Positions 1 to 8,707 of a DNA stretch of 64,000 nucleotides are shown piece after piece; within the stretch, counting starts at the first letter, position 1, and each line of letters starts with the position of its first letter. The DNA is from Selenomonadales bacterium (GTDB lineage Bacteria > Bacillota > UBA994), in the NCBI GenBank assembly GCA_018335585.1, contig JAGXRZ010000052.1, positions 1 through 64,000 on the forward strand. The letters are read 5' to 3'. The translations under genes were made by a program, and so were the position numbers. The notes below the pieces were generated by a model, which had not been told where the DNA came from, did no database searches, and saw only the letters and a program-made list of their open reading frames with translations.

Positions 1-635
1 GCTCGCGCCTTGGGGCTGCCGATAAACTGCGCACAGTGGTTAGCGAGCACGGTAGTCGCCGAGGCCACGCCGGGCATAACGCTCTTGCGTCCGCCGGAAA
101 AGCCGGCGAAGAAGTGCGGCTCAATAAACCCTTCGGATATTAACAGGTCGGCTTCGACGGCAAGCCTGTTCAGCACTAGCCTACCGCCGGAAGGGAGAGT
201 TCCTACCTCGACTAAGCTCGCCTCGTCCCTGCAGTCGTGGTTTACCAAGCGCTCATTTTGTACAATCGTTTCGCCAAACTTGTTAAGCATCTCTGCGGGC
301 GTAGTCAGCCTGTGAAAACCTGTCGCAATCAAGATAGTGATGTCTGCCTGCGGGTTCCCCTCCCGCACCTCAGCCAAAAGGAGCGGCAAGGTGATTTTGC
401 TTGGCACCGGTCTGGTGTGATCACTTGTAATAATCACTATGCGGGCCTTGCCCTTGGCCAGCTCGCGCAAGCGCGGCGAACCTATGGGGTGCTCTAGAGC
501 TTGCCTGACCAAGTCAGCTTGGCTGGCGGCTGGCGTATAGTGATGCGCCTGTGATTCCAGCACTCCGACAAGGTTCTGGTCATCTACCGTAAGGTCAACA
601 AAGCCCCTAGAGTAAGGTATTTTTACTACGGCCAT
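1..635 (-). CDS. larA: Nickel-dependent lactate racemase LarA (3' end cut by window start)
   Basis: The first 211 residues are present and the gene runs off the left edge. LarA interconverts D- and L-lactate with a nickel pincer cofactor. The SDHTRP motif (His73 region) and the stretch EPHFFAGFSGGRK are seen. The residues His108, His174, Lys184 and His200 fall at the same numbers as the catalytic and cofactor/nickel-binding residues known in the Lactiplantibacillus enzyme, so the protein should be active. Start: ATG at 635 preceded by a GA-rich ribosome site (GGAGGGGGAG). It lies 22 bp downstream of the lactate dehydrogenase gene on the same strand, so it is probably the last or next-to-last gene of the lactate operon, as lctF is in Acetobacterium. 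The maturation genes larBCE are not in the window. Confidence 0.93.
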   Translation of the reverse strand, partial: MAVVKIPYSRGFVDLTVDDQNLVGVLESQAHHYTPAASQADLVRQALEHPIGSPRLRELAKGKARIVIITSDHTRPVPSKITLPLLLAEVREGNPQADITILIATGFHRLTTPAEMLNKFGETIVQNERLVNHDCRDEASLVEVGTLPSGGRLVLNRLAVEADLLISEGFIEPHFFAGFSGGRKSVMPGVASATTVLANHCAQFIGSPKAR

Positions 636-657
636 CTCTCCCCCTCCTCTTAACAAA

Positions 658-2073
658 CTACGCGAGGTCAAAGATTTTGCCTGGGTTCATAATGTTGTTG
701 GGATCCCAAGCACTCTTGATGGCTTTCATTAAGTTAAGCTCAACCGGGTCCATGTTCTCGAGCATATATTCTTTGCGCTTTAACCCAATGCCATGCTCGC
801 CGCTAATCTTGCCGCCCAAGGCTTTTGTCGCGGCGTACAGCTCACGCAACGCCTGCGGCAGCATTTCGCGCCAATGCTCCATTGTGTGTGCTGGGTTCTT
901 CACCAGCGTCGCATGCAGGTTCCCATCACCGGCGTGCCCATAGCACGGAATCTTAATGTCGTACTTCGCCTGGAGCCGCTCTAGCTCCGGTATCAGGTCA
1001 GGAATCGCGGCAATGGGCACTACGATGTCTTCAAGGCTCTGCACCGGCGACACCACTTTGAAAGCCTCGGCAATGTTGCGGCGCACACTCCAGATGCGCT
1101 CTTGCGTAGTGTAATTATCGGCGACGTAGACTTCGATAGCGCCGTGCTCCATGCACAAGTCGCCGACTGCCTCTGTTTCTAGGTCGACTTGCTCTTGGTT
1201 TGTCCCGTCGATTTCAAACAGCAGCATGGCCCCGGCTTGCTGGTAAGGCAGGCTCTCATTTAAGTAGTTGCACGATGTCTGTACGGAAAGTTTGTCCATA
1301 AACTCTATTCCGGTTGGGATGGTCCCTTTTGCCATAACAACCGGCACTGTGTCGATAGCTTCCTTAGGCGTCTTGTAGAGCACCAGTAGGTTCGACTTAG
1401 CGGTCGGCAGGCCGGTCAGCTTAAGCGTCGCACTGGTGACGATGCCTAAAGTTCCTTCCGAGCCTACCACGAGCTGCTTTAGGTCGTAGCCGGTTACGTC
1501 CTTAGTGAGCTTGCCGCCTAGCTTGACCACGTCGCCTAACGGCGTAACCAACTCCATGCCCATGACATACCGTCCGGTTACCCCGTACTTAACAGCCTTG
1601 CCTCCGCCGGCATTTTCGGCAATGTTCCCGCCCAAGAAGCAGGTTTCTAGGCTCATCGGGTATCCCGCATAGAACAGCCCTTTCTCTTTGATCAGGGCGT
1701 TGATGTCATTCGTTACGATACCGGCTTCGGCCGTAATCGTCATGTTAGCATAGTCTATGTCTAGGACCTTGTTCATTTTCTCAACCGACAGCAAGATGCC
1801 CCCGAAAACAGGGATTGCCCCGCCGGAGAGACCGCTGCCCGCGCCGCGCGGCGTAATGGGGATGAGTTCACGATTCGCGAGCTTAACAATGGCGGCAATT
1901 TCCGCGGTAGTGCTTGGCGTTACCACCACGTCGGGCATGCGTCCGTACTCCGCCTTGTTAGTTTCATCGTGCGAGTAGGCCTCCATCCGCTCCTCGTCGG
2001 TAATTACGTTCTTGGCCCCGACAATTCGCCTAAGCTCGTCTACGACCTTGGCTGTAACAGCATTGTAGCGCAC
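658..2073 (-). CDS. lctD: FAD-linked lactate dehydrogenase (GlcD/LctD family)
   Basis: A 471-residue FAD-binding oxidoreductase that oxidises a 2-hydroxyacid, here very probably lactate to pyruvate. The FAD-binding domain is marked by PRGAGSGLSGGAIP (about residues 95-110) and VGSEGTLGIVT; the C-terminal FAD-oxidase domain by CYGHAGDGNLH and SGEHGIGLKRK. Start is GTG at 2073, directly abutting the TAG of etfA, with AAGGAGGG upstream. Its place after etfB-etfA and before larA matches the lct operon of Acetobacterium woodii, where the enzyme passes electrons to an ETF that couples NAD+ reduction to ferredoxin oxidation. Glycolate dehydrogenase is the alternative by sequence alone, but the LarA neighbour argues for lactate. 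Confidence 0.9.
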   Translation of the reverse strand: MRYNAVTAKVVDELRRIVGAKNVITDEERMEAYSHDETNKAEYGRMPDVVVTPSTTAEIAAIVKLANRELIPITPRGAGSGLSGGAIPVFGGILLSVEKMNKVLDIDYANMTITAEAGIVTNDINALIKEKGLFYAGYPMSLETCFLGGNIAENAGGGKAVKYGVTGRYVMGMELVTPLGDVVKLGGKLTKDVTGYDLKQLVVGSEGTLGIVTSATLKLTGLPTAKSNLLVLYKTPKEAIDTVPVVMAKGTIPTGIEFMDKLSVQTSCNYLNESLPYQQAGAMLLFEIDGTNQEQVDLETEAVGDLCMEHGAIEVYVADNYTTQERIWSVRRNIAEAFKVVSPVQSLEDIVVPIAAIPDLIPELERLQAKYDIKIPCYGHAGDGNLHATLVKNPAHTMEHWREMLPQALRELYAATKALGGKISGEHGIGLKRKEYMLENMDPVELNLMKAIKSAWDPNNIMNPGKIFDLA

Positions 2074-3075
2074 CTACTTGCCCTCCTTTTTGCAGTTTTC
2101 TAGCTTGGCGTTAAGCAGCGGCACAACCTCAAATAGGTTGCCAACGATGCCAAAGTCTGCGACTTGGAATATATTCGCATCCGGGTCTTGGTTAATCGCG
2201 ACAATGCACTCCGAGGTCTTGATACCCGCTAAGTGCTGAATGGAGCCTGATACCCCGGCACAAACGTAGAGCTTCGGCGAGATGGTCTTGCCGCTTAGCC
2301 CGATTTGATGTGGGTACGTGAGCCAGCCGCGGTCTACGGCATCGCGTGTGCCGCCGATTGCGCCCCCTAATTGACGAGCTAGCTCGCGCAGCAGGCCAAA
2401 GTTCTCGGCCTTCTTCATGCCTTTTCCGCCGGCCACTACCACGTCGGCTTCCTCTATACCTGCCAAACCTTCTTCATAAGGCCTTAGCCCCAAGACTTTG
2501 ACGCGGTCGTCGTAGTGCTCATCGAGCATGGTGATGCGCGTAATGTGGCCTTGCCGGGTGGAATCTAGCGGTAAAGGCTTGCTCGACTTCGGCCGTACAG
2601 TGGCCATCTGCGGCCAATGGTTAGGAGACTTAATCGTCGCCATAATGTTGCCGCCAATCGCCGGGCGAGTTTGGAGCAGGAGCCTTGTGCCCTCTTCAAT
2701 ATCGAGTTCGGTGCAGTCGGCCGTAAGACCCGCGGTAACCTTTATCGCCACATGGGGCATTAAGGTGCGGCCGGTAGAGGTAGCTGCGGCCAAGATGGTG
2801 TGCGGTTTGTACCGCCTGATTAGGTCTGCCAGGACGTTGCTATGCGTTTCTACGACAAACTTGTTCAGCCGCGGGTCGTCGACGACGTATACCTCATCCG
2901 CGCCACGAGCTATGAGTTCGCGGAGCGCTTCGTCACTGACGTTACCTGCTAATAACAGCGAGCATAGCTTCGTCTCCAGCTTATCGGCGAGCTTGCGGCC
3001 GCGACTTAGCAGTTCGAAAGAGACCTCCCGCAGGCGTCCATTGCTTTGCTCGGCTAGCGTCCAAACGTAGGGCAT
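2074..3075 (-). CDS. etfA: Electron transfer flavoprotein alpha subunit (EtfA/LctC)
   Basis: 333 residues. The C-terminal FAD domain is clear (VVAGGKGMKKAENFGLL, then GATRDAVD-like GTRDAVDRGW, then VGVSG-like CAGVSGSIQHL and AINQDPDANIFQVADFGI). The N-terminal domain carries the Rossmann-like alpha fold. It pairs with EtfB to take electrons from the lactate dehydrogenase. Compared with the longer LctC of A. woodii there is no N-terminal ferredoxin-type CxxCxxC domain, so ferredoxin contact, if any, must be through another route. Start ATG at 3075 with AGGAGGAAGAG upstream; 12 bp behind etfB. Confidence 0.93.
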   Translation of the reverse strand: MPYVWTLAEQSNGRLREVSFELLSRGRKLADKLETKLCSLLLAGNVSDEALRELIARGADEVYVVDDPRLNKFVVETHSNVLADLIRRYKPHTILAAATSTGRTLMPHVAIKVTAGLTADCTELDIEEGTRLLLQTRPAIGGNIMATIKSPNHWPQMATVRPKSSKPLPLDSTRQGHITRITMLDEHYDDRVKVLGLRPYEEGLAGIEEADVVVAGGKGMKKAENFGLLRELARQLGGAIGGTRDAVDRGWLTYPHQIGLSGKTISPKLYVCAGVSGSIQHLAGIKTSECIVAINQDPDANIFQVADFGIVGNLFEVVPLLNAKLENCKKEGK

Positions 3076-3087
3076 GTTCTCTTCCTC

Positions 3088-3885
3088 CTAAACCAGCTTC
3101 TTTTCTTTGAGAAAGTCAAGCAAAGTGTCGACGGCGCTGTTTAGCGCTTCTTCGCCTACAGCCTTTACCAGCTTACCGCCACGCGTTACTTTTGGATAGC
3201 CAATGCGGACAACTTTTGTGGGCGAACCGCGCAGGCCTAGCTTGCCTTCGTCTAAGGCGAGCGCTTCTGCCGATATGGTGCGCAGAGTATAGGCTCGCGC
3301 CTTCTTCTTGCCCCGCAGCGTCGGCAAGCGAGGATTGCTAATCTCTTTAACGACCGTAAGCAGCGCCGGTAAGGGCATTTCTAAAATTTGGTACCCCTCT
3401 TCAACCAGCCGTTCTACTACGATGCCCTCTGCGCTGATTGAGTCAATCCTGCTGACGTAAGTGGCTAATGGTAAGTCTAACCAAGCGGCGATGCCCGGGC
3501 CGACCTGCCCGGTGTCGCCGTCCGTCGCCCTCTCGCCGGTGAGGATAAGGTCAAAGCTACCAACTTGCTTAATTGCTTCGGATAAAGTATACGAAGTCGC
3601 CCAAGTATCGGCCCCGGCAAATTTCTTATCGGTGATTAAAACTGCTTCGTCGCAACCCATAGCAATAGCCTCTTTTAGCGCCTTGGCCGCGGCCGGAGGG
3701 CCCATTGTGCAGACAGTGACACTGCCGCCGTGCTGCTCTCTTAGTAGCAAGCCGGTTTCAATGGCATACAAGTCGAGTGGGTTGATGACGCTGGCTACGC
3801 CTTCGCGAATCATCGTCCCGGTTTCCTTGTCCATTTTGACGTCGCTAGTTTCCGGCACTTGTTTAATTGGAATACAAATGTTCAC
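3088..3885 (-). CDS. etfB: Electron transfer flavoprotein beta subunit (EtfB/LctB)
   Basis: 265 residues, the usual EtfB length. The motif ATDGDTGQVGPGIA (about residues 119-132) corresponds to the flavin-binding DGDTAQVGP signature known for the bifurcating group of ETFs, not to the AMP-binding DDDxNQTGQ of respiratory ETFs. This supports, but does not prove, a second redox-active FAD and lactate oxidation driven by electron confurcation. ATG at 3885; the gene starts 11 bp after the GntR regulator, so regulator and enzyme genes look co-transcribed. Confidence 0.93.
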   Translation of the reverse strand: MNICIPIKQVPETSDVKMDKETGTMIREGVASVINPLDLYAIETGLLLREQHGGSVTVCTMGPPAAAKALKEAIAMGCDEAVLITDKKFAGADTWATSYTLSEAIKQVGSFDLILTGERATDGDTGQVGPGIAAWLDLPLATYVSRIDSISAEGIVVERLVEEGYQILEMPLPALLTVVKEISNPRLPTLRGKKKARAYTLRTISAEALALDEGKLGLRGSPTKVVRIGYPKVTRGGKLVKAVGEEALNSAVDTLLDFLKEKKLV

Positions 3886-3896
3886 TACTATGCCTC

Positions 3897-4628
3897 CTAT
3901 GCAGTAGAATCGGCATCACTTCGGGAAATCTCGTCCCGCAAGAGCTCTGCTTCGACAAACTCGAGGTGCGCAATCATAGCTAGGCGGGCCCCTGCGCTGT
4001 CGGAACGTCTTACGGCATTAAACACATTCTGGTGCTGCTCATACAGCAGTTGGCGATTATGCGGGTTATGAAACAGGTGCTGCCTGCTAGTGCGCATGTT
4101 GTGCACGACTAAGTCGTAGATGAGACTCATAGTTTTTGACAACATGGTGTTTCGCGCGGCTTCCACTATAGCGCGATGAAACAAGCCGTCATTCTCCTCA
4201 CCTAGGACGTCGCGCTCTAGGTCACGCTGCATCTGCAAAAGCGCATGTTCAATCTTCTCGAGGTCGTGGCGGTCAGCCCGCTGTGCGGCCAGTTCTGCCG
4301 CAGCTACTTCAAGGATTTTGCGCATCTCCAGCATATCAAGGCTTGTTCGGCGCTCGAAGGCTAGGAGTAAAGCCAAGTGCTCGGCAAAAGCGTGTTCGCT
4401 GACCTCTGCCACAAATGTCCCTTCGCCCTGTCTGCTCTCGACCACGCCCACAAACTCGAGCGCGCTTAAGGCCTCACGTACGGCAGCCCGACTCACTTGC
4501 AGTAGGTCTGCCAGTTCGCGCTCAGACACCAGCCTGTCGCCCGGTCTGAGGTTGCCTGCCCGTATGTGCGCCTGAATTTGCTCAGCCACTTGTCTGTAGA
4601 CACGCTTCGTTTTAATGGGCTTAAACAC
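3897..4628 (-). CDS. GntR/FadR-family transcriptional regulator of the lactate operon
   Basis: 243 residues. N-terminal winged helix (about 10-75) with the GntR signature GDRLVSERELADLLQVSRAAVREAL, then an all-alpha FCD effector domain with the spaced acidic and His residues typical of metal-dependent FadR/LldR proteins. GTG start at 4628 with GGGAG six bases upstream. As first gene of the lactate operon it is likely an LldR/LctA-type sensor of lactate that controls its own operon; a perfect palindrome lies between its promoter and start codon. The effector is inferred from context only. Confidence 0.88.
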   Translation of the reverse strand: MFKPIKTKRVYRQVAEQIQAHIRAGNLRPGDRLVSERELADLLQVSRAAVREALSALEFVGVVESRQGEGTFVAEVSEHAFAEHLALLLAFERRTSLDMLEMRKILEVAAAELAAQRADRHDLEKIEHALLQMQRDLERDVLGEENDGLFHRAIVEAARNTMLSKTMSLIYDLVVHNMRTSRQHLFHNPHNRQLLYEQHQNVFNAVRRSDSAGARLAMIAHLEFVEAELLRDEISRSDADSTA

Positions 4629-4670
4629 CGCTACTCCCGCCTTCTTGGTTCATGGCGATACGCCATATCA

Positions 4671-4683
4671 TCAGGTGGCCTGA
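4671..4683. promoter_or_regulatory. Candidate operator palindrome of the lactate operon
   Basis: TCAGGTGGCCTGA is a perfect inverted repeat (TCAGG/CCTGA with TGG centre). It lies 15 bp downstream of the -10 box of the minus-strand promoter and about 45 bp before the GntR start codon, a position suited to autoregulation by the adjacent FadR-family protein. Binding is inferred. Confidence 0.5.
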
Positions 4684-4698
4684 CCATTTTACGCAACA

Positions 4699-4727
4699 AT
4701 TTTATCTGACTGCCTTGTTCCCGTCAA
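4699..4727 (-). promoter_or_regulatory. Sigma-A-type promoter of the gntR-etfBA-lctD-larA operon
   Basis: On the minus strand TTGACG (4727-4722), a 17-bp spacer and TAAAAT (4704-4699). Both boxes match the vegetative consensus closely and point into the regulator gene 70 bp away. Confidence 0.75.
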
Positions 4728-4842
4728 CAGCACCTCGGAGCCATTGTGAACACAATACGTGTGTAATACTGCTTTAACATCTAATCGATAAAATGCAGAA
4801 GGCTGTGATAAGGGCCTATATTTGCAGGAAAGAAGGAAGCAT

Positions 4843-6414
4843 ATGCGACACTCGGTTATTACTAAAGTGGTTAGTGCTACGCTGCTGGTGCTTACGGCTA
4901 TTTTATTGGTTGCTTATTACCGCGTGAGTGTGGTAGGGAGTAAAGATGCCAAAGCGCGGCAGTTAACCTCCAACAGCTTGGAGGCACTACACGAACTGCA
5001 GGGGGCCGGCTTTACTCTTACGCGCATTAAGGTCGATATTCGTGACGCCATCCTCGATCCGCAGCGGTTTACGTTCTATGAAAGCCGGATCTTGACACAG
5101 GCTGAGGACTTAACCAACCACATAGCACGACTAGAAGGGCACGTCCTGACACCGGAAGTTGCCGCTCTTACCTCAACCCTGCAGAGTGAACTGGCTGCTT
5201 TTCATGATCTAGGCGGGCGCATCCTCGCTTACGGTCGTGCCCGCAACATGCGTGCAGCCACGTCTCTGCTCCTTGCGGAGTATATCCCGGCCGGCGAGAG
5301 CATCCTTGAGTCGTTACAGCTAATTGAGGGTCACTATAAACATGCTTCCGCCGCAGCTTTAGCCAGCCTGCGCACCTCCGCTGCCACCGCTAACCGTATG
5401 ACATATCTGAATGTAGTTTTCAGCTGCCTAGCGGCGCTGGCGGTAATTATCTACATATATGCAAGCATAGTGCGGCCGGTCATTCGGATTAAGAACGAAG
5501 TCGGCAGATTAGCGGCAGGCGACCTGACTTCCACCTATCAGGCGTTAAGCGATCGCAGCGAAATTGGCGACCTCTCGCGCTCGCTATGCGCGACAATCAC
5601 AAATCTACGAGCTCTTGTCTCTTCCGTGCAGACCGCGAGTCAGTCAGTTGCGGCCAGCGCCTTAGGCCTAAGTAGCTCCATTAAAGAAGTAGCCACCGGC
5701 AATGACAACCAAGTCGGTATCACTAAAGAGATATCTCAAACCATAGAGCACTTGGCGGGCGCAACGCAAGAGATCGCCGCTAATGCCCAGAACGCCGCGG
5801 CTGCCGGAGCAACGGCAAGAGAGGTTGCCCAAGCGGGTACCCTGAAGATTGGCAAGGCTATCGACACGCTTAAAACTGTACAGGAGAGTGTGCTCAGCCT
5901 TTCCTCTGTTTCCAACCAAATTGGGGGCATGGCGGCAGTCATCGGCGATATCGCCGACCAGACCAATCTGCTCTCTCTTAACGCCGCGATTGAGGCCGCG
6001 CGCGCGGGTGAGCACGGGCGCAGCTTCGCCGTGGTTGCCGACGCAGTGCGCAGCTTAGCTGAACAGAGCCGTCGGTCCACGAAAGAGATAAGAGACTTGA
6101 CGAGTACCATCCTCCAGCAAATCGACGCCGCTATCGCGCTGAGTACGCAAGGGGCCGAAGGTGCTACAGGGGCGCAAGCAGCGTTAACGGGCATTATCAC
6201 CAACATTAACGACATTGCGTTGACCATCGAGGGCATATCTGCGGTGAGCGAAGAACAGGCTGCCGCTGCTAACGAAGTAGCAGCTTCTATGGATAATTTC
6301 AGCTCCATAACCCACCAAGTTGCCTCATCTTCGCGGGAGACCTCGCTTGCGGCACAACAACTAAGCGCCTTGGCCGACGAGCTACAGCAGACAGCCGACC
6401 AATTTCGCCTGTAG
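4843..6414 (+). CDS. Methyl-accepting chemotaxis protein
   Basis: A transmembrane chemoreceptor of 523 residues. There is a first membrane helix at about residues 4-25, an extracytoplasmic helical sensor of the four-helix-bundle kind, a second helix near 185-205, a HAMP region (PVIRIKNEVGRLAAGDLT), and the signalling coiled coil with the hairpin tip DQTNLLSLNAAIEAARAGE that contacts CheW/CheA. I chose ATG 4843, which has AGGAAAGAAGGAAG just upstream, over an in-frame TTG at 4822. It is divergent from the lactate operon; a role in lactate or redox taxis is possible but not shown. Confidence 0.92.
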   Translation: MRHSVITKVVSATLLVLTAILLVAYYRVSVVGSKDAKARQLTSNSLEALHELQGAGFTLTRIKVDIRDAILDPQRFTFYESRILTQAEDLTNHIARLEGHVLTPEVAALTSTLQSELAAFHDLGGRILAYGRARNMRAATSLLLAEYIPAGESILESLQLIEGHYKHASAAALASLRTSAATANRMTYLNVVFSCLAALAVIIYIYASIVRPVIRIKNEVGRLAAGDLTSTYQALSDRSEIGDLSRSLCATITNLRALVSSVQTASQSVAASALGLSSSIKEVATGNDNQVGITKEISQTIEHLAGATQEIAANAQNAAAAGATAREVAQAGTLKIGKAIDTLKTVQESVLSLSSVSNQIGGMAAVIGDIADQTNLLSLNAAIEAARAGEHGRSFAVVADAVRSLAEQSRRSTKEIRDLTSTILQQIDAAIALSTQGAEGATGAQAALTGIITNINDIALTIEGISAVSEEQAAAANEVAASMDNFSSITHQVASSSRETSLAAQQLSALADELQQTADQFRL

Positions 6415-6489
6415 TTCTCGGGAACGCGTGAAACTCCCGCCCTGCTCCTGCGTATAGCAAGGTGAATTCAGAAAGGCAAGGTGATAGGC

Positions 6490-8172
6490 ATGGCAGAAGT
6501 ATTGCTGTGGATGTGTCTTGGGTTAATTAACTTGCGTATTGATCTGCTCAGGTCGCGCCCGTTGCAGTTTTTGCGCGGGCAGGTATGGCGGTTAGCGGTC
6601 GGGGTACCGTTATGCTGGCTATGGGTGTATTTGACGTTGCCCGCTTTGGTCCCGTGGGTGGGCTACACGGTGGTCCTGCTCCCCTTGACTATCAACGCTT
6701 TCTATACACTGCTAGAGGTCCTCGTAGGCGGGGCGAAAAAAGACAAGGCCACCGCGCGCTTTACGGGAGCGCTACTGACGGCCTCCCTCCTTGTGACCCT
6801 ATATCTTAACTTTCTTGTCGTGCCGCATAGGGCAACGGACTTGCGCGATGTGCCCGTCGTCACTGTGTCCGACGTGCCAGCGCCTGTTATGAACCTTGAG
6901 CATATCAGACTCGTGCCCTACGAAAACGCGCTGTGGCGCGCACAGAAGGTGCTCGGAGCCATGGGTGCGGGGTTTGAGATCGGGCACCTAAACATCCAGC
7001 TTGTCGACGGCGAGTTGTATTGGGTAGGACCCGTGGACTTTCGCGGCCTCTTACGCTGGTTTAACTTCCGCGAAGCACCCGGATACGTTATAGTAGATGC
7101 AGAAGATGCTGGGGTGCCAGCAGAGTTTCGAGCCTCGCCCATGCGCTACACTGTCGGCGCGTACTTTGGCAGCGATTTGCGCCGACACATCTATGGTCAA
7201 CACAGAGATGTACTGCTGCTTGACCCAAGCTTTGAGCTAGATGACGAGGCAAATCCGCGCTGGGTAATGAGCATTGGCAAGCCGACCGTCGGGAAAACCG
7301 GCACTGTAGTAACCGGGGTTGTCATAGTAGACCCGGCTACCGGCGAAATGCAGGAGTATGCCCTAGATGCTGTGCCGACGTGGGTAGACCAGGTAATCCC
7401 TGAGTTCATTGCCGAAAAGCATAACGATTGGTTCGGTCGTTTCGTGCATGGCTACTGGAACTCCCTCTTCACGAAGCGCGACATGCACCTGCCCACTGCT
7501 TGGGAAGGTGCCAGCGACGTGTTCGGCGTGGTTGGGCCCGACGGGAGATTTTATTGGTTTACCGGTCACACGGCAGCCGCAGGCCGCGATGATTCGCTGA
7601 TGGGCTACACTATGATGGACGGGCGCACGGGCGAAATCACCTACTATCGCTATGCCGTCGGCTTCTTTAACGAAGCAGCGGCAGTATCATCGGTTAATGC
7701 CGCAGTAGCTGACTTTGTGGGCTGGCATGGCTCGCAGCCCCTCTTGTATAACCTTTACGGAGCCGAGTCGTACGTGGTACCGGTGCTCTCTGACACCAAC
7801 ATCTTAAAGGCCGTGGGTATAGTGAATGCCCGCACCGGACGGACCATTGTCGAGCCGACCTTGCTAAGAGCCGTGCTGGCCTACAAGCAGTATCTGGGGC
7901 AAGGTTTAGGTGCGGTGGTGCCCACCGATGTCGCGCTCCTTGAGAGCTTAGAGGGGAAAGTTTTGCGTGTCGGTGCAGCCACAACCGAAGGTACCACGTT
8001 GTTCTACTTCCGCTTGGAAGCCTCCGGCCGCACATTTACCGCAACTGCAGCCCTTAGCCCTCACGTAGCTTTGACGCAGCCCGGTGACCGCGTGGCGATT
8101 TCATATCTCGACACTGCCGAAGAAGCTGTCCCCTTGGCTGCGTTTCGTAACCTAGAACTAAGTAGGCCCTGA
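6490..8172 (+). CDS. Membrane-anchored protein of unknown function
   Basis: 560 residues. Three to four membrane helices occupy the first 120 residues (LLWMCLGLINL; AVGVPLCWLWVYLTL; LVPWVGYTVVLLPLTI; GALLTASLLVTLYLNFLVV). The rest is a large soluble part with two PepSY-like strand turns around VIVDPATGEMQEYALD and GIVNARTGRTIVEPTL, and a small beta-rich C-terminal domain. I do not recognise the family. ATG 6490 is preferred to the in-frame GTG at 6481 because of the AAGG/AGG spacing. Its TGA stop is formed with the first two bases of a repeat arm that follows at once. No operon partner is evident. Confidence 0.7.
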   Translation: MAEVLLWMCLGLINLRIDLLRSRPLQFLRGQVWRLAVGVPLCWLWVYLTLPALVPWVGYTVVLLPLTINAFYTLLEVLVGGAKKDKATARFTGALLTASLLVTLYLNFLVVPHRATDLRDVPVVTVSDVPAPVMNLEHIRLVPYENALWRAQKVLGAMGAGFEIGHLNIQLVDGELYWVGPVDFRGLLRWFNFREAPGYVIVDAEDAGVPAEFRASPMRYTVGAYFGSDLRRHIYGQHRDVLLLDPSFELDDEANPRWVMSIGKPTVGKTGTVVTGVVIVDPATGEMQEYALDAVPTWVDQVIPEFIAEKHNDWFGRFVHGYWNSLFTKRDMHLPTAWEGASDVFGVVGPDGRFYWFTGHTAAAGRDDSLMGYTMMDGRTGEITYYRYAVGFFNEAAAVSSVNAAVADFVGWHGSQPLLYNLYGAESYVVPVLSDTNILKAVGIVNARTGRTIVEPTLLRAVLAYKQYLGQGLGAVVPTDVALLESLEGKVLRVGAATTEGTTLFYFRLEASGRTFTATAALSPHVALTQPGDRVAISYLDTAEEAVPLAAFRNLELSRP

Positions 8173-8209
8173 AGCAAAAGGAAGCAAAAGGGACGGAGCT
8201 TTTTGCTTC
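8171..8209 (+). repeat. 29-bp hairpin repeat (GGGACGGAGC core), left member of an inverted pair
   Basis: At 8181-8209 the arm GAAGCAAAA, the core GGGACGGAGC and the arm TTTTTGCTTC; one extra arm GAAGCAAAAG stands in tandem at 8171-8180. It is the exact reverse complement of 8948-8976. The arms can pair into a 9-bp stem, so it may also end transcription of the preceding gene. Confidence 0.9.
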
Positions 8210-8251
8210 GCGAGGAACGTGCGGACAGTGAAAGTGAAGGAGGACCCTAAC

Positions 8252-8707
8252 GTGGATAAGTCAAACCGGCCGCCTGATGCTCCATGGTTTGTAGGATTTG
8301 GAGCGTTCTTAATCGCATTGTCTCTTCATGTCTTCGTATCAAACCAGCTGAGAGGGCAGGCAGAACTTCTTAGCGCGTCAATATTTAGTGCCCTCGCAAT
8401 CATGCTATCGTCTGCCATGCTCGCTGGAAGATGCCATTGGCGTCATCCTCGTCGAACAATGGTGTCTGTGCTTCTGTTTGCTTTCGTTGGAGCCAGCCTG
8501 TTCGTAGTGGATTCGCCGGTTTTGTGGTGGGTTTGGGTTGGTCTTGGAGCATTTGCGGGAACCTCGTTTGTCCTGATGCTCCAAGCAATAGGGGATTGCA
8601 TGCAAAGCGATGATCCAAATGCTGTCCCGATGGACGATGCTTTAGGGATAGCAGACGACAGCGGCAGGACTTTGGATGAAAGTAGCAGTCCCGATAGGGC
8701 TAATTAA
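8252..8707 (+). CDS. Small four-helix membrane protein, unknown function
   Basis: 151 residues from GTG 8252, which has AAGGAGGA seven bases upstream; an upstream in-frame GTG at 8219 lies against the repeat and has no ribosome site. Four hydrophobic helices are visible (around WFVGFGAFLIALSLHVFV, ASIFSALAIMLSSAML, VLLFAFVGASLFVV, WVWVGLGAFAGTSFVLML) followed by a polar, acidic tail. No family recognised. The stop overlaps the ATG of the DUF1858 gene by one base, so the two form a translationally coupled pair, and the pair is enclosed by an inverted copy of the 29-bp repeat. Confidence 0.7.
   Translation: MDKSNRPPDAPWFVGFGAFLIALSLHVFVSNQLRGQAELLSASIFSALAIMLSSAMLAGRCHWRHPRRTMVSVLLFAFVGASLFVVDSPVLWWVWVGLGAFAGTSFVLMLQAIGDCMQSDDPNAVPMDDALGIADDSGRTLDESSSPDRAN

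Noticed and set aside
4743-4756. ATTGTGAACACAAT as a Rex operator
   Set aside because: The half sites are closer together than in the 18-bp Rex consensus TTGTGAAN4TTCACAA; kept only as an unnamed palindrome.
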